A DNA stretch of 64,000 bases from Plantactinospora soyae (GCF_014874095.1 NZ_JADBEB010000001.1:5022001-5086000); one strand, 5' to 3'. Counted from the stretch's first letter, positions 8,386 to 17,552 are shown. The notes: generated from the letters alone by a model not told the origin. Translations and numbers: made by a program.

Positions 8386-9546
8386 GTGCGGATCGGCATC
8401 GTGTGTCCGTACTCCTTCGACGTACCGGGCGGGGTGCAGAACCACATCGTCGACCTGGCGGAGGCGCTGATCGGTCTCGGACACGAGGTGAGCGTCCTCG
8501 CACCCGCGGACGAGGACTCGCCCCTGCCGTCGTACGTCGTGCCGGCCGGCCGGTCGGTGCCGTTCCCGTACAACGGTTCGGTGGCCCGGATCACCTTCGG
8601 GCCGGTCTCCACCGCCCGGGTCCGGCGTTGGCTGTCCCGGGGCCAGTTCGACGTGCTGCACGTACACGAGCCGTTCGTGCTCAGCCTCTCGTTGCTCGCG
8701 GTGCTCTCCGCCCGGGGTCCGGTGGTGGCGACCTTCCACACCGCGATGACCCGGTCCCGGGCGTTGGCGGTCGCCCAGGGCATGCTGCAACTGGTGCTGG
8801 AGCGGATCACGGCCCGGATCGCGGTGAGCGCGCTGGCCCGGAAGCTCCAGGTGGAACATCTCGACGGTGGCGCGGTGGAGATCCCCAACGGGGTGGCGGT
8901 GGCGAAGTTCGCCGATGCCGAGCCGTTGCCGGGCTGGCCCGGTCCGTGCGGCCCGGGGCAGGGCGGCACGCTGGGCTTTCTCGGCCGGTTCACCGAGACC
9001 CGGAAGGGTTTCGGGGTGCTCCGGGACGCGTTCGTGGCGCTCGCTCCCGAGCGTCCGGGGCTGCGGCTGCTGGTCGCCGGCCCGGGTGACCAGGCCGACC
9101 TGTACGAGGGCGTTCCGCCCGAGCTGCGGGACCGGATCACCTTTCTCGGCCGGGTCTCCGAGGAGGACAAGGCGCGGATGCTGCGCAGCGTCGACCTCTA
9201 TGTCGCGCCGAACATCGGCGGCGAGTCGTTCGGGATGATCCTCACCGAGGCGATGGCCGCCGGTGCGACGGTGGTGGCCAGCGACCTGGACGCGTTCCGG
9301 CGGGTACTGGACGGCGGCCGGGCCGGGGAGATCTTCCCCACCGGGGACGCCCAGGCGTTGCGCGGCACGCTCGCCAGGCTGCTCGACGATCCGGTACGCC
9401 GGGCGGAACTCTCCGCCTGTGCCCAGGAGGTGGTCGCGGCCTTTGACTGGCCGACGGTTGCCCGCCGGGTTCTGGAGGTATACGCAACAGCGATCGAGGC
9501 CACCGACGGCCGGGTACTGGACGAGGAGTGGATCGGCCCGACCTGA
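8386..9546 (+). CDS. pimA: Phosphatidylinositol alpha-mannosyltransferase PimA
   Basis: GT4 glycosyltransferase of 386 residues that transfers mannose from GDP-mannose to phosphatidylinositol. The N-terminal GT-B motif IGIVCPYSFDVPGGVQNH, the HVHEPFVLSLS loop and the donor-site motif ESFGMILTEAMAAGATVVASD with its E-x7-E arrangement are characteristic of PimA. The GTG start follows GAGGGGCCCA and lies 15 bp after the acyltransferase stop. The three lipid genes form one operon. The stop codon region is duplicated downstream as a degenerate tandem repeat. Confidence 0.92.
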   Translation: MRIGIVCPYSFDVPGGVQNHIVDLAEALIGLGHEVSVLAPADEDSPLPSYVVPAGRSVPFPYNGSVARITFGPVSTARVRRWLSRGQFDVLHVHEPFVLSLSLLAVLSARGPVVATFHTAMTRSRALAVAQGMLQLVLERITARIAVSALARKLQVEHLDGGAVEIPNGVAVAKFADAEPLPGWPGPCGPGQGGTLGFLGRFTETRKGFGVLRDAFVALAPERPGLRLLVAGPGDQADLYEGVPPELRDRITFLGRVSEEDKARMLRSVDLYVAPNIGGESFGMILTEAMAAGATVVASDLDAFRRVLDGGRAGEIFPTGDAQALRGTLARLLDDPVRRAELSACAQEVVAAFDWPTVARRVLEVYATAIEATDGRVLDEEWIGPT

Positions 9547-9645
9547 GCCCCCCGGGGCCGGAATGCGCCGATCGGGTCGACCTGAGCGGGCTGGGCCGGG
9601 ATGGGATGATCGGGCCGATCTGGGCTGGCCGTACCGGGCCGGCCC
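9531..9645 (+). repeat. Degenerate ~38-bp tandem repeat spanning the pimA stop codon
   Basis: The last codons and stop of pimA (GATCGGCCCGACCTGAGC, from 9531) recur as GATCGGGTCGACCTGAGCGG from 9570 and more diverged as GATCGGGCCGATCTGGGC from 9608. The spacings are 39 and 38 bases. The copies lie between pimA and the next gene and carry no clear ORF of their own. Confidence 0.6.
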
Positions 9646-9681
9646 GGGTGACGTGCCAGGGAAACGGGAATGGGGCCGCAC

Positions 9682-9687
9682 TACGAT
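9682..9687 (+). promoter_or_regulatory. Putative -10 element for a leaderless transcript
   Basis: TACGAT lies seven bases before the ATG at 9695, the spacing expected when transcription starts at the start codon. There is no convincing Shine-Dalgarno sequence before that ATG, and I do not see a clear -35 hexamer. Confidence 0.4.
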
Positions 9688-9694
9688 GCCGGGC

Positions 9695-10189
9695 ATGTGG
9701 TGGGTGGTGGGCGTCGTCGTGGCGGTCGTCCTGGTAACGACGTACCTGACCTGGACGGCTGCCCGGGTCGACCGCCTGCACTCTCGGGTGGCGTCGGCGG
9801 CCCGGGCACTCGACGCGCATTTGCTCCGCCGGGCGGCCGCGGCCGCGGTGCTGGCCGAGGAGCGGTACGCGGTGGAGCTGTACGCCGCGTCCCGGATCGC
9901 GCTGGACGCCGAGGGCGACGAGCGGGAGGCCGCCGAGAACGACCTGACCCGGCAACTGCGGATCACGCCGCTGGACCCGGACGACCAGGCCGCCGGGGCG
10001 GTGATCGGGGCCAGCCGTCGGCTCGGACTGGCCCGCCAGGTCCATACCGACCTGGTTCGTGACGCCCTGTCCGCGCGTCGGCGTCCCCTGGTCCGGCTGA
10101 TGCGGATGTCGCGGAAGCACGAGCGGCCCCGCTACTTCGACATCGACGACCCGACGCTGGACACCCGGACCGGACTCTCCGTCAGCTGA
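9695..10189 (+). CDS. Small membrane-anchored protein next to pimA (LemA-like)
   Basis: Protein of 164 residues with an N-terminal membrane span (MWWVVGVVVAVVLVTTYL) followed by a charged helical region (ARVDRLHSRVASAARALDAHLLRRAAAAA) that resembles LemA-type helices and probably forms a coiled coil. In mycobacteria the gene after pimA has a similar membrane anchor plus a Nudix domain; no Nudix box is present here, so this looks like the anchor part alone. The ATG at 9695 is preferred to the one at 9686 because of the upstream TACGAT. The function is unknown; a role near PIM synthesis is inferred only from position. Confidence 0.75.
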   Translation: MWWVVGVVVAVVLVTTYLTWTAARVDRLHSRVASAARALDAHLLRRAAAAAVLAEERYAVELYAASRIALDAEGDEREAAENDLTRQLRITPLDPDDQAAGAVIGASRRLGLARQVHTDLVRDALSARRRPLVRLMRMSRKHERPRYFDIDDPTLDTRTGLSVS

Positions 10190-10378
10190 ACCGGACGGGC
10201 AACCGCCGCACCGCCGTCGGCCCGGGCCGCTCGGCGTGGCTCGCCCGCTCCCTGGCCGTGAGCCGGGACACAGGGCAGTCCACCCGGGGGCTGATTGGCT
10301 GTCGGTCGCGCGTTGTACTCCGCGTAACATCGGGAGCGGATTTCATCCGCCAAACCACTGCCGAGGAGCGAGAACGCC

Positions 10379-11329
10379 GTGTCTGATTCCACCGCCAAGT
10401 CCGGTTCCGACCAGTCGACGGCCCCGGAGCAGACCTCGAGTGCCGCCCCGGTGGTCGGCACCGCGCGGGTCAAGCGGGGCATGGCCGAAATGCTCAAGGG
10501 TGGCGTGATCATGGACGTGGTCACCGCCGAGCAGGCCAAGATCGCAGAGGATGCCGGCGCGGTCGCGGTGATGGCGCTGGAGCGGGTACCCGCCGACATC
10601 CGCGCCCAGGGCGGGGTGTCCCGGATGAGTGACCCGGACATGATCGACAGCATCATCAACGCGGTCTCCATTCCGGTGATGGCGAAGGCCCGGATCGGCC
10701 ACTTCGTCGAGGCCCAGGTGCTCCAGGCCCTCGGGGTGGACTACGTGGACGAGTCCGAGGTGCTGACCCCGGCGGACTACGCGAACCACATCGACAAGTG
10801 GCAGTTCACCGTGCCCTTCGTCTGTGGAGCCACCAACCTGGGCGAGGCGCTGCGCCGGCTCACCGAGGGAGCGGCGATGATCCGCTCCAAGGGCGAGGCG
10901 GGCACCGGTGACGTCTCCAACGCGACCACGCACATGCGCAAGATCCGTGACGAGATCCGTCGCCTCGGTTCGTTGCCGACCGACGAGCTGTACGTCGCGG
11001 CCAAGGAGTTGCAGGCCCCGTACGAGCTGGTCCGGGAGGTGGCCGAGACCGGGAAGCTGCCGGTCGTGCTCTTCACCGCCGGCGGTATCGCCACCCCGGC
11101 CGACGCGGCGATGATGATGCAGCTCGGCGCGGAGGGTGTCTTCGTCGGTTCCGGGATCTTCAAGTCCGGCAACCCGGCGCAGCGGGCCGCCGCGATCGTC
11201 AAGGCGACCACCTTCTACGACGACCCGGACGTGCTGGCCAAGGTGTCGCGCGGGCTCGGCGAGGCAATGGTCGGGATCAACGTGGACGACATCCCGGCCC
11301 CGCACCGCCTGGCGGAGCGGGGTTGGTGA
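10379..11329 (+). CDS. pdxS: Pyridoxal 5'-phosphate synthase, lyase subunit PdxS
   Basis: PLP synthase subunit of 316 residues that makes PLP from ribose 5-phosphate, glyceraldehyde 3-phosphate and ammonia supplied by PdxT. The conserved start [21 protein letters not shown], the Schiff-base Lys103 in VMAKARIGH, and the phosphate-binding [10 protein letters not shown] are intact. The first 25 residues are a disordered Ser/Ala-rich extension. GAGGAG upstream of the GTG serves as ribosome site. A TAACAT at 10325-10330 is a possible -10 element. The C-terminus ends LAERGW, and its TGG-TGA is the first element of the 60-bp repeat array. Confidence 0.96.
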   Translation: MSDSTAKSGSDQSTAPEQTSSAAPVVGTARVKRGMAEMLKGGVIMDVVTAEQAKIAEDAGAVAVMALERVPADIRAQGGVSRMSDPDMIDSIINAVSIPVMAKARIGHFVEAQVLQALGVDYVDESEVLTPADYANHIDKWQFTVPFVCGATNLGEALRRLTEGAAMIRSKGEAGTGDVSNATTHMRKIRDEIRRLGSLPTDELYVAAKELQAPYELVREVAETGKLPVVLFTAGGIATPADAAMMMQLGAEGVFVGSGIFKSGNPAQRAAAIVKATTFYDDPDVLAKVSRGLGEAMVGINVDDIPAPHRLAERGW

Positions 11330-11743
11330 GCGCGAGGAGTGAGCCGGGTTTGCGAGCCCCGCAGTCGCGAGCGGAGAGCGGGTTGGTGAGCGCGAGGAGT
11401 GAGCCGGGTTTGCGAGCCCCGCAGTCGCGAGCGGATGGCGGGTTGGTGAGCGCGAGGAGTGAGCCGGGTTTGCGAGCCCCGCAGTCGCGAGCGGATGGCG
11501 GGTTGGTGAGCGCGAGGAGTGAGCCGGGTTTGCGAGCCCCGCAGTCGCGAGCGGATGGCAGGTTGGTGAGCGCGAGGAGTGAGCCGGGTTTGCGAGCCCC
11601 GCAGTCGCGAGCGGATGGCGGGTTGGTGAGTGCGAGGAGTGAGCCGGGTTTGCGAGCCCCGCAGGCGCGAGCGGATGGCGGCTTGGTGAGCGCGGCGAGT
11701 GGCCCGTCGGGGTCGCCGGTCCCGCAGTCGCGAGCGGAGAGCG
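11321..11743 (+). repeat. 60-bp in-frame minisatellite between pdxS and pdxT
   Basis: Six nearly identical 60-bp units start at 11321, 11381, 11441, 11501, 11561 and 11621. A degenerate 63-bp unit follows at 11681-11743. Every unit begins GGTTGGTGAGCGCGAGGAGT (last ones slightly changed), the same bases that encode the end of PdxS. In the pdxT frame a GTG at 11326 overlaps the pdxS stop (GTGA), and the repeats read as a 20-residue unit ([20 protein letters not shown]) without a stop into PdxT. The extra bases in the last unit are exactly three. Differences between units are few and the reading frame never breaks. There are no unique spacers, so it is not a CRISPR array. Confidence 0.95.
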
Positions 11744-11745
11744 GC

Positions 11746-12399
11746 GTGCCGGCTCGGTCCGTGCCCGAGGTGACCATCGGGGTCCTGGCGCTCCAGGGTG
11801 ACGTCCGGGAGCATCTGCTGGCGCTGACCTCGGCGGGCGCGTCCGCCCGCCGGGTCCGCCGGGCGGAGGAGCTGGAGCAGGTCGACGGCCTGGTGATCCC
11901 CGGCGGCGAGTCGACCACCATCAGCAAGCTGGCCGACGAGTTCGGGCTGCTCGACCCGGTGCGCAAGCGGATCGGCGCCGGCATGCCGGTGTACGGCTCG
12001 TGTGCCGGGATGATCATGCTGGCGACCGAGGTGCTGGACGGCCGCCCCGACCAGCAGGGCTTCGGCGGTATCGAGATGACGGTACGACGCAACGCGTTCG
12101 GACGGCAGGTCGACTCCTTCGAGGCGCCGGTCGAGATCGTCGGCGTACCGGGGCCGAGTTTCTCCGCCGTCTTCATCCGGGCACCCTGGGTGGAGCGGGT
12201 CGGCGACGGTGTCGAGGTGCTGGGACGGGTGACCGAGGGGCCGGCCGCTGGTCGGATCGTGGCGGTCCGGCAGGGCAACGCCGTCGCCACCTCGTTCCAT
12301 CCGGAGTTGACCGGGGACCGGCGTCTGCACCGCTGGTTCGTGGACCTTGTCCGGCAGTCCGAGGACCGGTCCGAGGAGCGGTCCGAGGAGCGGGTCTGA
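11746..12399 (+). CDS. pdxT: PLP synthase glutaminase subunit PdxT
   Basis: Class I glutamine amidotransferase that feeds ammonia to PdxS. The family begins at [15 protein letters not shown]. The nucleophile is the Cys in [10 protein letters not shown], the oxyanion motif GGESTT is present, and the His-Glu pair lies in SFHPELTGD, so the triad is complete. The start is uncertain. GTG 11746 has GGAGAG just upstream; GTG 11761 gives the most typical N-terminus. The frame is open to GTG 11326 at the pdxS stop, which would add about 140 residues of 20-residue repeats. Length from 11746 is 217 residues, close to the usual 200. Confidence 0.92.
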   Translation: MPARSVPEVTIGVLALQGDVREHLLALTSAGASARRVRRAEELEQVDGLVIPGGESTTISKLADEFGLLDPVRKRIGAGMPVYGSCAGMIMLATEVLDGRPDQQGFGGIEMTVRRNAFGRQVDSFEAPVEIVGVPGPSFSAVFIRAPWVERVGDGVEVLGRVTEGPAAGRIVAVRQGNAVATSFHPELTGDRRLHRWFVDLVRQSEDRSEERSEERV

Positions 12400-12545
12400 G
12401 CGCCCGTTCGCGGGGCGGTCCGGCGGGCTGACCGGGACCCGGACGGAGGCGGGACGTACCGCCGGACGGGGCTGATCCGGACGGCGCTGTGCGAACCGTC
12501 TGATCCGACCCCGTGCCGGGCGTGAATTCGCCGGAACGGCGTCGG

Positions 12546-12551
12546 TAGGAT
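12546..12551 (+). promoter_or_regulatory. Putative promoter (-10) upstream of yebC
   Basis: TAGGAT with a GTGAAT at 12522-12527, 18 bases upstream, gives a plausible weak sigma70-type promoter about 80 bp before the yebC start. It suggests that yebC can be transcribed apart from pdxST. Confidence 0.3.
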
Positions 12552-12632
12552 TGTCGCGGGTTCGGCGGTTCTTCGTGGAGATGGCGCGCGGTGCAGTCGA
12601 CGCAGACGGCGGGTAGCAACGGAGGTCAGCTT

Positions 12633-13382
12633 ATGTCCGGCCACTCAAAGTGGGCGACGACGAAGCACAAGAAGGCGGTCATCGACGCCAAGCGCGGCAA
12701 GATGTTCGCGAAGCTCATCAAGAACGTCGAGGTCGCGGCGCGCACCGGCGGCGGGGACCCGGCCGGTAATCCGACCCTTTTCGACGCCATTCAGAAGGCG
12801 AAGAAGAACTCGGTACCCAACGACAACATCGACCGGGCGGTGAAGCGCGGCTCCGGGTTGGAAGCCGGCGGTGCCGACTGGCAGACGGTGATGTACGAGG
12901 GTTACGCCCCGGGCGGCGTCGCACTGCTGATCGAGTGCCTGACCGACAACCGCAACCGCGCGGCGACCGAGGTCCGGACCGCGCTGACCCGCAACGGCGG
13001 GTCGCTGGCGGACGCGGGCTCGGTGTCGTACATGTTCTCCCGCAAGGGTGTCGTGATCGTGCCGAAGGCGGGCCTGTCCGAGGACGACGTGCTGCTCGCG
13101 GTGCTCGACGCCGGCGCCGAGGAGGTCAATGACCTGGGTGAGGCGTTCGAGGTGATCTCCGAGCCGGGCGACCTGATCGCGGTCCGGACCGCCCTGCAGG
13201 ATGCCGGCATCGACTACGAGTCGGCCGAGTCGTCGTTGGTCCCGAGCATGACCGTGCCGCTGGACGCCGAGGGCGCCCGCAAGGTGTTCAAGCTGATCGA
13301 CGCCCTGGAGGACTCCGACGACGTGCAGAACGTCTTCGGCAACTTCGACGTCTCCGACGAGGTCATGGCGGCGGTCGGCTGA
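12633..13382 (+). CDS. yebC: YebC/PmpR family DNA-binding regulator or translation factor
   Basis: Protein of 249 residues starting with the family hallmark [37 protein letters not shown] lies nine bases before the ATG at 12633. Members bind DNA as regulators in some bacteria, and recent work also links the family to relief of ribosome stalling at proline stretches. In most actinobacteria yebC is followed at once by ruvC; here ruvC lies 15.8 kb downstream. A strong hairpin ends the unit. Confidence 0.95.
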   Translation: MSGHSKWATTKHKKAVIDAKRGKMFAKLIKNVEVAARTGGGDPAGNPTLFDAIQKAKKNSVPNDNIDRAVKRGSGLEAGGADWQTVMYEGYAPGGVALLIECLTDNRNRAATEVRTALTRNGGSLADAGSVSYMFSRKGVVIVPKAGLSEDDVLLAVLDAGAEEVNDLGEAFEVISEPGDLIAVRTALQDAGIDYESAESSLVPSMTVPLDAEGARKVFKLIDALEDSDDVQNVFGNFDVSDEVMAAVG

Positions 13383-13391
13383 AGCCCCTGA

Positions 13392-13427
13392 CGCCGTCGA
13401 GCCGATCGGAACGTCGGCTCGACGGCG
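13392..13427 (+). terminator. Terminator-like hairpin after yebC
   Basis: A perfect 14-bp stem, CGCCGTCGAGCCGA paired with TCGGCTCGACGGCG, has an 8-nt loop and starts nine bases after the yebC stop. There is no T-tract, as is common in high-GC actinomycetes. Confidence 0.7.
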
Positions 13428-13472
13428 CGCTGTCCGTACGGGCGAATCTCCGGCCGGCCCGACTGCGACCAG

Positions 13473-13510
13473 TCCGGCACGGTCAGCCGTTCCGGCGCAC
13501 GGTCAGCCGT
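13473..13510 (-). repeat. ~20-bp tandem duplication over the stop codon of the 13503 gene
   Basis: The segment 13491-13510, which contains the TGA of the minus-strand gene, is repeated directly downstream at 13473-13490 with a two-base deletion. The shared core is ACGGTCAGCCGT as read on the plus strand. The stop codon itself is duplicated. Confidence 0.65.
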
Positions 13511-13904
13511 GTTTCGCGCGTTCGGCGATGACCGGCAGGGCGCTCACGAACGACGCCAGGCTCTTGTACGGTTCACCGTTCAGGACCCGGGCGGCCAGCC
13601 CGAACGGGAGTCCGGTCACCCCGAGTGCCGATATCGCCGGGGTTCCAGGTGACGCCTCGTGCATGACCCACTCGCCGCCGTGGGCCCGGATGGCCACTTC
13701 TCCGGTGTAGGCGCCGATCAACCGGCCCCACAGCTCTCGGCGCTCGTCGACGAGCGGTCCGTCGGCGAGCAGCTCGACGCAGACCTCGTCGAGCGTGGAC
13801 AGGCTCTTCGGCGACCAGTCCAGTTGGTGGCCGAACGTCCGGGACACCAGCTCCACGCATTCGTGGGCCAGAAGCTGCAGGTACGCCGGATCCGGTGCGC
13901 TCAT
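13503..13904 (-). CDS. Conserved hypothetical protein
   Basis: Protein of 133 residues. The ATG at 13904 was chosen because GAGGA lies nine bases upstream; an earlier ATG at 13922 is possible. The central region DWSPKSLSTLDEVCVELL...GAYTGEVAIRAHGGEW looks like a small soluble family found in actinobacteria, in which a GAY-GEV segment is followed by GG-W. I see no membrane segment or catalytic motif. Function unknown. It is the first gene of the accessory block after yebC. Confidence 0.7.
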   Translation of the reverse strand: MSAPDPAYLQLLAHECVELVSRTFGHQLDWSPKSLSTLDEVCVELLADGPLVDERRELWGRLIGAYTGEVAIRAHGGEWVMHEASPGTPAISALGVTGLPFGLAARVLNGEPYKSLASFVSALPVIAERAKHG

Positions 13905-14035
13905 GGTCGCCGATCCTCGCATAGATCATGTCGCGCTTCCGGCAATAACCAGTCGGACCCGGCGGACGGTCGGCGTACCGGAGCGCGCTGGCGATCGGCT
14001 ACGACGACCCGGCCGGCCGCCCGGCGTCCCGCGAC

Positions 14036-14278
14036 CTACCCGCAGTCCCGGGTCCAACTCAGGAACCGCTCGAACAGTTCCGCCGGGGTGACATCGGACA
14101 GGTCCCGGGCCGCCTCCCGCATCCAGTCACCGGCCCGAGTGGACAACCGGCACGGATCGGTGGTCCGCAACAGCAGCATCCGGGCATCGGGACAGGGCCA
14201 GCGCTGGTCGCCACAGCTACAGGTCCAGTCCGGACGTACGGCCGCATGGTCGACAGCACTGGAATTGCGAATAGCCAT
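14036..14278 (-). CDS. Small cysteine-containing hypothetical protein
   Basis: Protein of 80 residues from ATG 14278. The segment RPDWTCSCGDQRWPCPDAR, with Cys-x-Cys and a third Cys eight residues after the first, resembles a short motif seen in many small actinobacterial proteins and may bind zinc. The upstream part of the open frame is Ser/Thr/Arg-rich with no family look, so the shorter start is preferred. Function unknown. Confidence 0.6.
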   Translation of the reverse strand: MAIRNSSAVDHAAVRPDWTCSCGDQRWPCPDARMLLLRTTDPCRLSTRAGDWMREAARDLSDVTPAELFERFLSWTRDCG

Positions 14279-14508
14279 CAACCTTTTCGGCCTCTCATTT
14301 CGACGGCGCCCACTGCCGGACTTCGACGTGGAAGTTCCGCAGGGCTCAACTCCCGACTCCGGGTTGGTCGCCGTCGACGACCGACGAGTTGCAGATGATG
14401 CTGACTTTGCCATCACCCCCGTAACCTCTTCGCGCACCGTACTCGGATGACCCCGGAGAGTTCAGCTGCTGTGGGCAGGCCGAACTTTCCGGGATCACGG
14501 GTGCCGGC

Positions 14509-15273
14509 TCAGATGGTGAAGCCGCCGTCCACGTTGATGGTCGCGCCGGTGACGTACGAGCCGCCGGCGCCGGCCAGGAAGGCGACGGCGGCGGCGATCT
14601 CGGCCGGGACGGCGAACCGGCCGAGGGCGGTGAAGCCCCGGATCGTTTCGGCGAACGGGCCGTCGGCCGGGTTCAGCGCGGTGTCGGTCGGCCCGGGATT
14701 CACCAGGTTCACGGTGATCCCGCGCGGCCCGAGTTCGCGGCCGAGCCCCTTGGTCAGCCCGGTCAACGCCGTCTTGCTCATCGAGTAGAGCGCGAACCCC
14801 GGGAACGGAGCCCGCTCGGCCATGTTGCTGCCGATGTTGATGATCCGCCCACCGTCGGTCATGTGCCGGACGGCGGCCTGCGCGGCGACGAATGGTGCCC
14901 GGATGTTCACCGCGATGGTCTCGTCGAGCGCCGCCGGCCCGATCTCCGCGGCCGGGGCGACGAGGTACGCCGCGGCGTTGTTGACCAGGATGTCGAGCCG
15001 GCCGAACTCCTCGACCGTCCGGTCCACCGCCGAGGTGACCGCCGTGACGTCGGCACTCTCCGCCGCGATGGCGACCGCCCGTCGACCGATGGCCTTGATC
15101 CGGTCGACCACGGCCGCCGCCGTCCCGGAATCGCTCTGGTACGTCAACGCCACGTCGGCACCGTCCTCGGCCAGCCGTACGGCCACCGCCGCGCCGATGC
15201 CCCGTCCGCCACCGGTGACGAACGCTACCTTTCCATCAAGAACCAGATCTTTTCCATAAAGAACGTTACTCAT
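14509..15273 (-). CDS. SDR family oxidoreductase
   Basis: Classical short-chain dehydrogenase of 254 residues. The NAD(P) motif is TGGGRGIG, the structural NNAA is present, and the catalytic residues are Ser in NIGSNMAE and Tyr-x3-Lys in YSMSK. The end SYVTGATINVDGGF is typical of the FabG-like branch. The start lies 5 bp after the stop of the upstream MFS gene, so the two are probably co-transcribed. Substrate unknown. Confidence 0.9.
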   Translation of the reverse strand: MSNVLYGKDLVLDGKVAFVTGGGRGIGAAVAVRLAEDGADVALTYQSDSGTAAAVVDRIKAIGRRAVAIAAESADVTAVTSAVDRTVEEFGRLDILVNNAAAYLVAPAAEIGPAALDETIAVNIRAPFVAAQAAVRHMTDGGRIINIGSNMAERAPFPGFALYSMSKTALTGLTKGLGRELGPRGITVNLVNPGPTDTALNPADGPFAETIRGFTALGRFAVPAEIAAAVAFLAGAGGSYVTGATINVDGGFTI

Positions 15274-15278
15274 GCCAC

Positions 15279-16550
15279 CTATCGTGGTTCAGTCCCGGGT
15301 TGTCGTCTGGCGGTGATCGGACGCCTCGTTCGGGCGTACAGCAGCAGCGTGCCCGCGGTGAGGGCGGCCAGCCCGACCGTGGCGACCCCGGATCCGAGCA
15401 GTGTCCCGCCGGCGCCGAACGCCGTCACCAGCGGGCCGCCGAGCGCGGCGCCGAGCGGCATGGCAGCGGTGGTCACCGCACTGCGGGCGGCGAGTACCGC
15501 CGGCAGGTCGGCGGGGTCGGCGGCGTTCTGGAACAGGGCGAGGCTGAACGCCGGGAACGGTCCGTAGACCAGTCCACCGACGGCGAAACAGGCCAGGGTG
15601 AACCACATCGGCATGCCCAGCCCGAACGGCAGCAGCGACAGACCCCAGCCGGCGATCACCGCGATGGTGACCGGCCACTGCCGGACGGCGGTGAGGACGC
15701 CGCCGAGCAACCCGCCGACGACCGCGCCGATCCCGAACACCGTCCAGTAGGCGCCGAGCAGGCCGGCGGCGCTGGTCAACTCGTCGGCGACGTACAGCGG
15801 AAGGGCGACCTCGACCGGGCCGTAGAGGAAGTAGAAGACGGCGGTGACCCCGACGAGCCCGACCAGTTCGGGGCGGCGGGCGAGGATCCGGAAGCCGGTA
15901 CCGGTCGCTCGGCCGTTCCCGGTCGCGGCGGCGACCGGCGGTAGGTCGAGCCGGCCCACCTGGACCGCCAGCAGTAGGTAGCTGAGCGCGTCGATGCCGA
16001 GCACGACCGCCGGGTCGACCCCGGCGACCAGCAGGCCGGCCAGGGCCGGCCCGACGACGTAGGCCGCCTGCTGGCTCGTGCCGACCAGGGCGTTCGCCGG
16101 CAGCCGGCGGTCCGCCGGGAAGATCTGACTGATCAGGGTGTACGTGCCGGCGTTGCCCCAGGCCGCCAGCAGCGACGAGCCGGCGAGCAGGGCGACGTAC
16201 CAGCCGACGGTGAGCTGGCCCAGCAGGTGCAGCGCGACGATCGCGCCGAGGGCACCGGCCCGGAGTCCGGCGTTCGCGGTCACCAGCCGACGGGCCGGGG
16301 CCCGGCTCAGCCAGCGGGCCAGCAGCAGCGCACCGGCGGCGGCCGGCAGGGTGTACGCGGCCACCGCCGCCCCGATGACCAGGCCGGCCCGTTCGGGCGG
16401 GGCGAGCCGGAGTGCCAGCCAGGTGATGGCGACCACACTCATCCCGTCGCCGAGGTGCGAGACCACCAGCGCGGAGAGCAGCCGCCGGAAGGCCGGTACG
16501 CCGAGCGCCGCGCGGTACGTTTCCGGCACCAGCCGGCTCACCGAAGTCAT
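15279..16550 (-). CDS. MFS transporter
   Basis: Membrane protein of 423 residues with about 12 hydrophobic segments and the weakly conserved A-motif region of DHA3-type drug exporters (start RLLSALVVSHLGDGMSVVAITWLAL). The ATG at 16550 was chosen over an upstream TTG at 16571. TTGACC on the minus strand upstream may be a -35 element. It heads an operon with the SDR, suggesting export or resistance for a compound that the SDR may modify; this is inferred from position only. Confidence 0.85.
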   Translation of the reverse strand: MTSVSRLVPETYRAALGVPAFRRLLSALVVSHLGDGMSVVAITWLALRLAPPERAGLVIGAAVAAYTLPAAAGALLLARWLSRAPARRLVTANAGLRAGALGAIVALHLLGQLTVGWYVALLAGSSLLAAWGNAGTYTLISQIFPADRRLPANALVGTSQQAAYVVGPALAGLLVAGVDPAVVLGIDALSYLLLAVQVGRLDLPPVAAATGNGRATGTGFRILARRPELVGLVGVTAVFYFLYGPVEVALPLYVADELTSAAGLLGAYWTVFGIGAVVGGLLGGVLTAVRQWPVTIAVIAGWGLSLLPFGLGMPMWFTLACFAVGGLVYGPFPAFSLALFQNAADPADLPAVLAARSAVTTAAMPLGAALGGPLVTAFGAGGTLLGSGVATVGLAALTAGTLLLYARTRRPITARRQPGTEPR

Positions 16551-16789
16551 CCCGGGACGATTGCAGTTCAAGCCCGGTTGAGGTCAACCCGACCGGGGCC
16601 GACCGGTTGATGATCGCACCCGGCTCCCGCTCGCATGTGGACGAAAGCCTCCACCGGTCCTCTCAATGTGTGGCCCGGGCCCATGGCCGGATCCGATCGA
16701 CAGTCGTAGGTTTCCCGGAACGCGACGATTTGTGATGCCGGTCACCCACTGCCCCGGCGCGCGTCGTCAGCACCTCGCAGAGGAGGGCG

Positions 16790-17552
16790 ATGACCGGGCA
16801 AGCACTCCTGTCGGTTCGTGGGCTGACCCGCGACTTCCGGGGCTTCCGGGCGGTCGACGGGGTCGACCTGGACGTGGCACCGGGCAGCGTGCACGCCCTG
16901 GTCGGGCCGAACGGCGCCGGCAAGACGACGCTGTTCAACCTGCTCACCGGCTTCCTCCGGCCCGGTGCAGGGCGGATCGAACTGGACGGTCGGGACGTCA
17001 CCGGGCTACCACCGGAGCGGATGGCCCGGCTGGGTGTGGCCCGGTCGTTCCAGATCACCAGCCTCTTTCCCCGACTCTCCGCCCGGGAACATCTCGAACT
17101 CGCGTTGCAGAGCGGCAGCGGCCTCGGCTGGCGGTTCTGGCGTTCGGCCAACCTGCTGCGCCGGTACCGGGCCCGGACCGACGAACTGCTCGACCTGGTC
17201 GGGCTCGGCGAGCACGCCGACACCGCCGCCGACGCCCTGGCGTACGGCCGCAAGCGCGCCCTGGAACTGGCCATCGCGTTGGCGTTGGAGCCGAAGGTGC
17301 TGCTGCTCGACGAGCCGACCGCCGGAATGGGGCTGGAGGACGTGGACCGGACCGTGGACCTGATCGGCCGGGTCCGGGAGGGCCGCACGGTGGTGCTGGT
17401 CGAGCACAACATGAGCGTGGTGGGCCGGCTCGCCGACCGGGTGACGGTGCTGCGGGCCGGACAGGTGCTGGTCGAGGGGTCGTACCAGGAGGTACGGGTC
17501 GACGAACGGGTGATCACCGCCTATCTCGGTGTCGCCACTGCGGGGGTGGACG

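Noticed and set aside
6694-9966. A 1090-codon open frame antisense to the pgsA-acyltransferase-pimA genes
   Set aside because: It lies opposite three clear genes with intact motifs. Long antisense frames are expected at this GC content, and its translation is low-complexity Arg/Pro/Gly text without family features.
10325-10378. PLP-responsive regulator site or riboswitch before pdxS
   Set aside because: The 5' region is short and shows neither a stable conserved-looking fold nor a MocR/PdxR-type direct repeat. Only a possible -10 (TAACAT) is visible.
11321-11743. CRISPR array
   Set aside because: The units are contiguous 60-bp copies without unique spacers, and no cas gene is near.
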